A program made the position numbers and the translations under genes. Under the pieces are notes generated by a model. The model had not been told where the DNA came from and searched no databases. It saw nothing but the letters and a program-made list of their open reading frames with translations. DNA of 26,200 bases from DASRCB01 sp035653295. Its GTDB lineage: Bacteria; Acidobacteriota; Terriglobia; Bryobacterales; Bryobacteraceae. The stretch covers positions 1 through 26,200 of the forward strand of contig DASRCB010000149.1 in the NCBI GenBank assembly GCA_035653295.1, written 5' to 3'. This document shows positions 5,421-12,962 of this stretch, in pieces (the first letter of the stretch is position 1; each line of letters opens with the position of its first letter).

Positions 5421-7664
5421 CTATCGGCCTGAGCCGGCCGGCTTGTCCTCTCGGACATGCAGCGGATGTGCGCGGGCGAAGTCATCGTGGCGAATGCCGG
5501 TAATCAGCCAGCAAACTTTCGTGCCCGGACGCCCGCCGGCGATGGTGAACCGATTGTGTCGCAGCTCTTCGGCGATGTAAAGACCCGGCGCCGGCCGTCC
5601 TACCGCGGTGAGCTGATAGCGGAAGTTCTCGTTCAGTGCTTCGAACCAATCCGGCATAGTGACCACCGCCTGTCCTCTGCCATCGAGCACGACCACGCCG
5701 TCGTAGATGTTTTTCATTTCCGATGATTCGACCGAGGCATGGTACAGGTACTTGTGTTCGGGGTCGATCGGATCATCGATGCGGAAGTCTTTTGTGCCCG
5801 CGGTGATGGCGCCGGTGACGCTGAGATCGCCGCTGATGGTTTCATCACCGTAGACAGCGACTCCGTTTTCAGCGGTCATGTGACCATACACCCAGAAGCC
5901 CGTGAAGGCGTAGTTGTAGATGCCGTTTGGGCCTCTGAGATTGAGTGCGTTGTTGTATCCGAAGATCGAGTAATTGCAGCCCGTCATGTTCCCGCCCGTG
6001 GACACGAAACTCAGCGCCGCCCCGTAAGGCGTATTGTTATTGTCGAGACAACCTGGGTTCCCGATCACGACGTCCGTACCCGTGCCGGCCTGAAATCTGC
6101 CCGCCATGCCTCCCTGCGAGCTCCCGCTGCCTGCGATGGCGATCACGCCGTCGCCGCCGCTGATGCCGTCACCGCCCTGGGCGGAGATGCCCGCCCCCGC
6201 AGAACTGCTGGCGGAATCACCGCCGACGGCCGAGATGCCCGCGCCTCCGGCGCCCGTACCAGTCGCTTTTCCGCCCTGGACACTTGCGCCGTACCCGGCG
6301 TTCCCGGAGCCGGTCGCGGCGCCACCAATCGCCAGTAGTCCGAGGTTCCCGGGGAAGGTGCCTGTCCCGGTTCCCCCGGCGAAACTGCCGCCCATGCCGA
6401 CGCCGTTCGTCCCCGTGCCGCCGATGCCGTGAACACCCGTTCCGCCGCGATATCCGCCACCACCGATGCCCAGTACCCCGTCGCCGCCGGACTGAAAACT
6501 ACCCGTTGCGCTGCCCCCGGCGCCTTTCAAGCCTGGAGCGCCGTTGTACGTGTTGCCATAAACGCTGCCCTGTGTCGTGCTGCCGCCGGTGGCGTCCACG
6601 CCCGGAAAGCCGGCAGTCGTTCCACTCGCGCCCGTGAACGTCCCGCCGGCCGTAGTGGTCGAAGCAAACGTCACCGGCCCATCGAACTTCGCCGTCCCGT
6701 TCACCTCCAGCAGCGCCGAGGGTGCTGTTGTGCCGATTCCCAGCTTGCCGCCAGCGGTCAGCCGCATCCGTTCCGCATTGTTCGTGAAGAACGCCATCGG
6801 CGCGTTGGCGATCTGCTGAAAGACCATAAGCGTGTCGCCCTGGCCCTGGAAGTACAGCCCACCGCCATTCGCTGCACTGCCGGCAATGATCGAGAACAGC
6901 GACTGATCTGAGAACAGACGCAGGTTAGCCCGCGCCGCGCTGCCAGTGTTCGGGTTGCGCACCTCGAAGACGGTATCCTGGTTCTGGCTGCGAAATACAT
7001 CGAAGTCATAGCTGGGCGTTGTCGTACCGACGCCGACCTTCGTTCCGGACTGGTACATGACCGAGTTGCCCAGGTTGGCGCTGTCAACCCACAGCGGGGC
7101 GTAGTTCGCTGTTCCGGCGCCGCCGACGGTGGAGGCAGCTGAAACAGTATCTCGTGTCGCCGCGGCAACCTTCTCACCACCGGCAGCGGCGACGGTCGTC
7201 TCACGCGTGACAAACTCGGAGGCCGGACGGCCGCCGAGAGTCTCAGCATCGGCTGCTTTGAGCGCATAGGGGACCGATACCAGCAGCACGCGGGACTCGT
7301 CGATCGAGCCAGGCGATTGCCGCTGCACGCCCAGCCACAACGATTTCCCGGAGGTGAACAAGTCAAGCGGCACTCCATTGGCGGTCGCGGCCCCGAGTTG
7401 GACCGTATAGCGGCCCGTTTCGTCCGCGGCGACGCTCTGCTTTTCCTGCCACAGCGGTGTGCGGCTGTCGGGCTCGCCGTAGAGCGAGAAGGTGAGCGCC
7501 ATGGGTCCGGTTTGCGGTTTGCCGTTGCCGTCTCGCAGCATGCCGCTGAAGGTCACCAGCCGCGGCACCGATACCGAGCTTCCGGCCGTGTCAGATACCT
7601 GGGCCACGACGGCCAGGGTCATAAACGAATATGCGATTCCGAGGCGATTGAAAGCGCGCAACAT
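5421..7664 (-). CDS. secreted glycine-rich repeat protein with acidobacterial C-terminal domain
   Basis: This 747-residue protein has a signal peptide (residues 1-22). The parts in order are: a beta-rich N-domain (about 30-130) resembling a carbohydrate-binding or fibre N-terminus; the short motif VPYALKAADAETLGG (131-145), recurrent in acidobacterial surface proteins; a region with LRLTAGGKLGIGTTAPSALL, typical of phage-tail-fibre/S74-like stalks; a long Gly/Ala/Thr-rich repeat region (about 340-560); and a compact C-domain (KYLYHASVESSEMKN... LNENFRYQLTAVG...). The peptidase S74 Ser-Asp motif itself is not evident. I chose the ATG at 7664: GGAGGGGG lies upstream at good spacing and the signal peptide follows; the frame stays open to 7850 with poor sequence. 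The likely role is a surface fibre or adhesin; this is inference. Confidence 0.75.
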   Translation of the reverse strand: MLRAFNRLGIAYSFMTLAVVAQVSDTAGSSVSVPRLVTFSGMLRDGNGKPQTGPMALTFSLYGEPDSRTPLWQEKQSVAADETGRYTVQLGAATANGVPLDLFTSGKSLWLGVQRQSPGSIDESRVLLVSVPYALKAADAETLGGRPASEFVTRETTVAAAGGEKVAAATRDTVSAASTVGGAGTANYAPLWVDSANLGNSVMYQSGTKVGVGTTTPSYDFDVFRSQNQDTVFEVRNPNTGSAARANLRLFSDQSLFSIIAGSAANGGGLYFQGQGDTLMVFQQIANAPMAFFTNNAERMRLTAGGKLGIGTTAPSALLEVNGTAKFDGPVTFASTTTAGGTFTGASGTTAGFPGVDATGGSTTQGSVYGNTYNGAPGLKGAGGSATGSFQSGGDGVLGIGGGGYRGGTGVHGIGGTGTNGVGMGGSFAGGTGTGTFPGNLGLLAIGGAATGSGNAGYGASVQGGKATGTGAGGAGISAVGGDSASSSAGAGISAQGGDGISGGDGVIAIAGSGSSQGGMAGRFQAGTGTDVVIGNPGCLDNNNTPYGAALSFVSTGGNMTGCNYSIFGYNNALNLRGPNGIYNYAFTGFWVYGHMTAENGVAVYGDETISGDLSVTGAITAGTKDFRIDDPIDPEHKYLYHASVESSEMKNIYDGVVVLDGRGQAVVTMPDWFEALNENFRYQLTAVGRPAPGLYIAEELRHNRFTIAGGRPGTKVCWLITGIRHDDFARAHPLHVREDKPAGSGR

Positions 7665-7807
7665 CGTGATCCCCCTCCGTCCAGAAGCATTGACCGCGCT
7701 GTGCGAGCCTTGCATCTGCTTCTGGCAATGCAATGAGCATAGCCGTCCAGCGTGCAAATTTCCAGATCGGATGTACCGCATAATCCACGGCAGGCGCGCA
7801 TCAAGTT

Positions 7808-7835
7808 CCCGGACCATGGCATAGCATGGCCCGGG
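7808..7835. repeat. long inverted repeat / stem-loop
   Basis: CCCGGACCATG (7808-7818) pairs with CATGGCCCGGG (7825-7835) around a six-base loop: 10 of 11 pairs, with one A-C mismatch. Neither strand shows a T run after it, so it is not a standard intrinsic terminator. It lies about 145 bp upstream of the glycine-rich gene and about 200 bp behind the TonB receptor, so it could be an operator or an RNA structure. Confidence 0.5.
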
Positions 7836-7918
7836 ACGCGGGCCTCCCAATAGCCGCGGTCGGCCACTTCCCGGGTTTCTGCCGGTAGCTGCTGATGACG
7901 GTTGGGGCGGACTCCAGA

Positions 7919-8028
7919 TTACCGGCCTCCGTCATTAACAAGCTCAATCGCCTCTCCGAACAAGCGATCATCAAGCTTTCGCTGCTCCCCCGTTGCCGTG
8001 GCGAGGCGCCGCTCAGTGACGAGCCGCG
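7919..8028 (-). pseudogene. possible C-terminal gene remnant behind the TonB receptor
   Basis: Directly after the receptor stop, in another minus-strand frame, about 36 codons run to a TAA at 7919-7921 and read RLVTERRLATATGEQRKLDD followed by RLFGEAIELVNDGG, which looks like a helical protein end. The frame extends back into the receptor gene without an obvious start codon. It could be the tail of a gene truncated by insertion of the receptor, or chance in GC-rich DNA. Confidence 0.2.
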
Positions 8029-11000
8029 CTAATAGATCAATTTCAACGAGAATTGGATCTGTCTTGATGTGCCGGCGGTGCGGCTGATCTCCCCAAAGCC
8101 GGGACCCAAAAGAATGTTCGAGGGCAGGCCGAAGTTCACGATGTTGAATAAATTGAAAAATTCGGCGCGGAATTGCAGTGATGCCCGTTCGCTCCCGCGG
8201 CGCATGAACAATGGCGTGTCCTTGATCACCGCCATATCGAGGTCCGCGAGGCCTGGGCCACGGAACGTATTCCGGCCCAGTGTGCCAAACACGCCGTGAT
8301 TTGGACCCGTACCTCCCGACACGCCAATCGGAATCAGGAAATACGAGGTGTTGTTCGCACCCAGCCCGAAGTAGTCTTCGCGGATCTTACGGGTCGTCGA
8401 GAGCACCGGCATCCCCACCTGATCCGGCCTGTCCGCTCCCTGGCTGCCCACGGCGGTTTGCTGGATGCCCGAGTACACGGTGAATGGGAGTCCCGTCGCG
8501 AAAGTGCCGATCCCAAGAACCTGCCAGCCAGCGGTTATTTTGCGGCTGAGTGCGCGAAGTACCGGCGCGCGCTCGAAATACAACGATTGAAACAGACTAA
8601 AATTCAGGGCCTGCCTGATGTCGAACGAAGAAGGTCCTTTATCAAGACGCGTGTCGAACGGGTTCTCCGGAATCGTGAGTGACGTAGCGCCCGAGAAGCC
8701 GGCGATAAAACCGCCGGTCACGGCGCTGCTGTCGTCCAGCGACTTTGCGAACGTGTAGCTCGCCTGAAATCCCAGTCCAGTACTGGTCAGATTCTGCTGT
8801 GCGGAAACCTGCAGTGCGTGATAGGAGGAGTGCGACCGGTTGGTCATGAACTGCGAGCCGGGGGCGTACCCGCCGATAATGTTGCCCTCGGCGTCGAACT
8901 GCGTCCAGGGCGCGAACTCTGCGCTTGCACCTGGATAACCGTTCAGGAAATCCGTGGCCGGCAGCTTGATACCCGCCGTTCCGACGTATGCGGCGTCGAT
9001 GGTCGCGTTACCCACCTTCTGCTCGATACCGGCTGTCCAGGTGCCGATATATCCGTTCTGGAAGCCCGGCGTGATGCCGGCCACCGTCAGAGCCGGGACC
9101 TGCGCGCTGCCAATGTTGGCCGCCAGGTCGCGCTCGAAACGCAGTACGTCCATGGGCGTGTTGGGCGGAACCTGTTTCGAATCGCCGGACGCGAACAGCG
9201 GTGTGCCCCGGGTCGTGTATGGCTGCGGAAGCTGTTGCGGCGTGATCGCGGTCCCGAAGGGAACGGGATGTCCAGGAGCGGCGGTCAATCGCGGATAGAT
9301 GACAAAGGGGTTGGCGCCGGTCAGCAGATTGTCCTGATAGAGGTTGGTCAGAAGGGTCGTTATTCCTGCGCCTGCCCGAAACAAGGTCTGGCCGGCGACG
9401 CTCCACTCCAGCGCCAGACGCGGGCCCCAGCCGTTCTTGTCGAGTTTGTATGCCGGTTCGGGATTGATCGTCAGCGTCGATCCATCCCCGCCCATGACGG
9501 GCGCCGAGATCTGCTTGTTGCGCTCACGGATTCGCGAATTGATTTCGTAGCGCAGGCCGTAGTTCAGCAGCAGCCGGCTCGACACACGCCAACTGTCCTG
9601 CAGGTAGACATTATAGGCATCGCGCTGAATGGCCGCCGCTCCGATGCGGTCCCCCTGCGGGAACAGCGGCGGAGCGACCACCGTCGAATACGTAAAGGGA
9701 GTCGCGGTCAGCAGGCCGGTGAGCGTGTCAGGCAGTGCCTGCCCGGGCAGGATGTCATGCGTTCCGCTCGCGGATCGGATCAACACGGGCGAGTACGCGG
9801 CGCCGCCGCCGAAGAAGTACTGCCCGTTCGGATTGATGCCGAACAGCGACGTGTCGCGATTCATGCGAACTTCGCCGCCGCCTTTCACGGTGTGCGTTCC
9901 ACGCGTCCAGGTGAAGTTCTGCTGCACCTGCCCGAGGTTCCCGAACCACGCCATGACGGAGCCCCCCGCCGCATTGAATGTCTCGTAGGAGGCATCGGCA
10001 AAAACCAGCGCCGGGTCGCTGCGGTTCTCGGTCGGAAACTCCGGAGTCGCGCGAGTGAAACTCACGGATGTTTGTAAAACGAGGTTCGGGGTCTGAGTGC
10101 GGGTAAAGGTAACGGCCGCATTCCGCTGTTGATCGGTGAAGAGAACCACGAAGCTCGGGTCAATGATGGTCTGGCTCGGGTTGGTGAGCGGGCCTTCGGT
10201 GTTCGATCCGGTGGCGCGGAGAAACAGCTGCGACTTGTCGGAAATTCTGTGGTCCAGTCTCACCGAAATCTGGTCGGAAACAGTGGTCACTTTGGACGAA
10301 GTGGCGTAAGTACGGGCGCCGTAGGGGCCCGCCGGATCGTTCGGCATCGGATAGCGATCGAGGTACTTCGCGATGCGCGGATCCACCGGGACGAACAGCG
10401 TATCGCCAGGGAACGCCGTTGTGTCGCGGCCGGCCCGTTCAGCCGCGCTGGGCACGGGAATGACCTCGGTCGCGCTCAGGATCTGTCGAAAGCCCTGGTA
10501 CTCGAAAAAGTAGAAGGTCCGATTCCTTCCTTCGTACAGGTGCGGGATTGTCACCGCGCCGCCGTTTGTGAAGCCGAATTCGTTGCGGATGAACGGCGGA
10601 ATCCGGCGTGGATTGGCGATCGATTCCCGGTCGAAGAAGTTGCGCGCATCGAGCGCTGAGTTGCGCAGGAACTCAAACACGGAGCCGTGCTGAGTATTGG
10701 TTCCCGACCTCGTGATGATGTCGGTGAAACCCGCGGCGCCCCGCCCGATCTCCGCCGGCATCCAGCCGGAACTGGAACGGATCTCCTGAACCGCGTCCAC
10801 ATTGAAATTGGTGAACGTCGCCCCGCCGATTTCCGGATCCGTGCTGTCGACACCATCCATGGCGAATACAGCGGCGGTTCCACGCTGGCCGTTTACGGCA
10901 AACTGTTGCGTGAAGTTGGCAGAACCATTGTTGTCCGTCATGGTTCCGGCCGCAAGCAGCAGCAGCTGGCTGAAATCGCGCTTGTTCAGCGGCAGCCCCG

Positions 11001-11394
11001 CTACCTCTTTGCCTGACAGATGTTCGCCTCCGCTGCCTTCGAGCCGTTCCGCGGCGCTGAACGAGATGGCGCCAGTGGATGCGAGCACGATCGTCGCGGC
11101 GCGCCCATCGGGAAGCTGGAGGCGCGCCGCATAGTTCGTCGCGGCCCCGCGCGCTTCAACCGTGAGCGAGTATTCGCCCGGCTGGATCGAGGGGAAGCTG
11201 AACCGGCCATCGTTGTCCGTTGTCGCCGATAACTGTGTCGGTCCCGCATTCAGTCGAACGACGGCGCTCGCAATCGCCGCGCCTCTGTCGTCGCGGACGA
11301 TTCCCGACCAGGGTCCTTCCTTCGTTTCCGCGCCCAAAGTAAGAGCGAACAGCAGAAGCGCAGGCGCGGCGTGGCGTTTCAGGTTCAGATGCAC
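8029..11394 (-). CDS. TonB-dependent receptor, Oar-like, with N-terminal carboxypeptidase-regulatory domain
   Basis: This 1121-residue outer-membrane protein has a signal peptide (about 1-22). Residues 26-105 form a carboxypeptidase-regulatory-like beta-sandwich (WSGIVRDDRGAAIASAVV ... GRFSFPSIQPGEYSLTVEA). A plug-like domain follows (FAVNGQRGTAAVFAMDGVD..., VQEIRSSSGWMPAEIGRGA, ITRSGTNTQHGSVFEF), then a large barrel ending in an aromatic residue (SLKLIY). This is the expanded Oar-like family of acidobacteria, thought to take up or bind large substrates such as oligosaccharides or peptides; specificity cannot be read. The start is unusual: the GTG at 11394 overlaps the best Shine-Dalgarno run (AGGAG), so a CTG at 11388 may be used instead. 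A TAA blocks longer forms. Upstream is a divergent intergenic region shared with the TPR gene. Confidence 0.92.
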   Translation of the reverse strand: MHLNLKRHAAPALLLFALTLGAETKEGPWSGIVRDDRGAAIASAVVRLNAGPTQLSATTDNDGRFSFPSIQPGEYSLTVEARGAATNYAARLQLPDGRAATIVLASTGAISFSAAERLEGSGGEHLSGKEVAGLPLNKRDFSQLLLLAAGTMTDNNGSANFTQQFAVNGQRGTAAVFAMDGVDSTDPEIGGATFTNFNVDAVQEIRSSSGWMPAEIGRGAAGFTDIITRSGTNTQHGSVFEFLRNSALDARNFFDRESIANPRRIPPFIRNEFGFTNGGAVTIPHLYEGRNRTFYFFEYQGFRQILSATEVIPVPSAAERAGRDTTAFPGDTLFVPVDPRIAKYLDRYPMPNDPAGPYGARTYATSSKVTTVSDQISVRLDHRISDKSQLFLRATGSNTEGPLTNPSQTIIDPSFVVLFTDQQRNAAVTFTRTQTPNLVLQTSVSFTRATPEFPTENRSDPALVFADASYETFNAAGGSVMAWFGNLGQVQQNFTWTRGTHTVKGGGEVRMNRDTSLFGINPNGQYFFGGGAAYSPVLIRSASGTHDILPGQALPDTLTGLLTATPFTYSTVVAPPLFPQGDRIGAAAIQRDAYNVYLQDSWRVSSRLLLNYGLRYEINSRIRERNKQISAPVMGGDGSTLTINPEPAYKLDKNGWGPRLALEWSVAGQTLFRAGAGITTLLTNLYQDNLLTGANPFVIYPRLTAAPGHPVPFGTAITPQQLPQPYTTRGTPLFASGDSKQVPPNTPMDVLRFERDLAANIGSAQVPALTVAGITPGFQNGYIGTWTAGIEQKVGNATIDAAYVGTAGIKLPATDFLNGYPGASAEFAPWTQFDAEGNIIGGYAPGSQFMTNRSHSSYHALQVSAQQNLTSTGLGFQASYTFAKSLDDSSAVTGGFIAGFSGATSLTIPENPFDTRLDKGPSSFDIRQALNFSLFQSLYFERAPVLRALSRKITAGWQVLGIGTFATGLPFTVYSGIQQTAVGSQGADRPDQVGMPVLSTTRKIREDYFGLGANNTSYFLIPIGVSGGTGPNHGVFGTLGRNTFRGPGLADLDMAVIKDTPLFMRRGSERASLQFRAEFFNLFNIVNFGLPSNILLGPGFGEISRTAGTSRQIQFSLKLIY

Positions 11395-11543
11395 TCCTGA
11401 TGGAAGTTAGTATTCCGAGTTAATCGACATTCTCGGCCGGCCGCGAAGACTCGTTCCCGGTCCCTTCCTCAGGTTCCGTAGTCTGATGTCGAAGTCGTAT
11501 TTTATAACGACCCGTCTCTGTTGGATGGAATCGATCACAATGG

Positions 11544-12962
11544 GTGCGCGATATGCTGAATGCGATGTGCGCCAAGGTCACTTTCGCACTGGCGTGCCTT
11601 ACTCTGCACGCTCAGCGCCCGGCGGTCCCCTCGATCCCGGAAGTGAGTACGGCTGCTTTCCTGCCTTCCGTTCGCGCGCAGATCAATGAGGCAATAGCCG
11701 GCGCCCGGACCCATCCGACTGATGCGGAACGAGTGGGCCGCGCCGGGATGGTGCTTCACGCATATCAGCAATACGACGCAGCCGATCAACTGTACGGGCG
11801 CGCCCATGACCTTTCGCCGGCAGTATTCGACTGGCTCTATCTGCAGGCTGACGTGGAAATGGAGATGGGCCGATTCGATGCCGCCGCGCAGAAATTCGAA
11901 GCGGCTCTCGAGCTGCAGCCGGACAATGTGACTGCACGGGTGCGACTACTGCGGGCGCTCACCAGCGCGGCGCGGTGGCAGGAGGTCGAACGGTGCGGCC
12001 GCGAGGTTCTGAAGCGGAATCCGGAAAGCGCCCAGGCGTGGTACGCGGTCGGGCGCGCGCAGGCCTCGCGCGGTGATCACGCGCAAGCCGTGCAGTCGCT
12101 CACCCGGGCATGCGAACTGTTCCGCGCGTACGGAGCCGCCCATCTGGCGCTCGCGTCAGAACTGCGTCGTCTCGGCCAGACAAAGCAGGCGCAGGAGGAG
12201 ATGGCCGCGTATGCGAAGGATCCGTCCGGCGAACCTCCGCTCGCCGATGCTTTGGAAGCACGAGTCCGGGAGCAGAACCATAGCGCGCATGCGCATCTGC
12301 AGCGCGGCGCGGAACTCGAGAAAGCGGGCCAAATCGCTGAGGCGATTCGCGAGCACGAGGCTGCGCTGGAGACTGATCCTGCGAATGTGCAGGCCAACGT
12401 GAACCTGATCTCGCTCTATGGCCGGTCCGGCGATTTCGACAAAGCCACACAGCACTTCGAGGCCGCTATCAGACTCAGTCCCGGCAGCGCGGACGCCTGG
12501 TACGACTATGGTGTATTGCTGTATACGCAGGGCAAACGATCCGAGGCCGCCGATGCCTTCCGGCACGCGATTCAGATCAACCCTTCCCATGCCGAAGCGC
12601 ATAACAACCTCGGCGCGATATACGAGGCTGAGGGTCGCCTGGACGACGCGGGGCAGGAGTTCCGGCAGGCAATCGACGTCCGGCCGAATTTTCCGCTGGC
12701 GCGTTTTCATCTCGCCCGAATTCTCGTCAATCAACAGAACTACAACGAGGCCATCCAGCAGTTGCAGCGCGCGCTCGAGCCGGAGGACGAACGCACGCCG
12801 ACATACCTTTACGCTCTGGGCGCCGCGTACGCTCGCGCGGGCGACCGCGCCCAGGCGCTGCTCTATATGCGCAGGGCCCATGATTCCGCGGCGGCTCGTG
12901 GACAGAAACAGCTGCTCGCCAGTATCGATCGCGACCTGGATGCCCTGGGCCGCGCGCAATGA
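11544..12962 (+). CDS. secreted/periplasmic TPR protein
   Basis: This 472-residue protein has an N-terminal hydrophobic segment ending LHAQ (a probable signal peptide) followed by tandem tetratricopeptide repeats over about residues 60-460, for example AAAQKFEAALELQPDNVTAR, EAIREHEAALETDPANVQAN, KATQHFEAAIRLSPGSADAW and EAADAFRHAIQINPSHAEAH. TPRs form a superhelical scaffold for protein binding. The GTG at 11544 is the longest start; ATGs at 11553 and 11565 are alternatives, and none has a strong Shine-Dalgarno. The stop overlaps the ATG of the CRTAC1 gene by 4 nt, so the two proteins are probably made in coupled amounts and may work together. This TPR-CRTAC1 pairing recurs in acidobacteria (family knowledge). 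A partner or cargo is unknown. Confidence 0.88.
   Translation: MRDMLNAMCAKVTFALACLTLHAQRPAVPSIPEVSTAAFLPSVRAQINEAIAGARTHPTDAERVGRAGMVLHAYQQYDAADQLYGRAHDLSPAVFDWLYLQADVEMEMGRFDAAAQKFEAALELQPDNVTARVRLLRALTSAARWQEVERCGREVLKRNPESAQAWYAVGRAQASRGDHAQAVQSLTRACELFRAYGAAHLALASELRRLGQTKQAQEEMAAYAKDPSGEPPLADALEARVREQNHSAHAHLQRGAELEKAGQIAEAIREHEAALETDPANVQANVNLISLYGRSGDFDKATQHFEAAIRLSPGSADAWYDYGVLLYTQGKRSEAADAFRHAIQINPSHAEAHNNLGAIYEAEGRLDDAGQEFRQAIDVRPNFPLARFHLARILVNQQNYNEAIQQLQRALEPEDERTPTYLYALGAAYARAGDRAQALLYMRRAHDSAAARGQKQLLASIDRDLDALGRAQ

Larger units (their letters stand above)
7665..8028. other. 364-bp intergenic stretch between two minus-strand genes
   Basis: This stretch separates the glycine-rich gene from the first TonB receptor. 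It holds a strong stem-loop (7808-7835), a weaker inverted repeat (ATGACGG at 7895-7901 with CCGTCAT at 7929-7935) and a short minus-strand open frame next to the receptor stop (described separately). No clear sigma70-type promoter for the glycine-rich gene was found. Confidence 0.45.

Noticed and set aside
6100..6480. Dense short repeats that look like a tandem repeat or CRISPR-like array
   Set aside because: They are degenerate Gly/Ala/Thr codon repeats within one open frame, with no constant repeat and spacer lengths.
8818..10077. 419-residue plus-strand frame inside the first TonB receptor
   Set aside because: It is a long antisense frame of the kind common in GC-rich coding DNA; the minus strand has an unambiguous Oar-like receptor.
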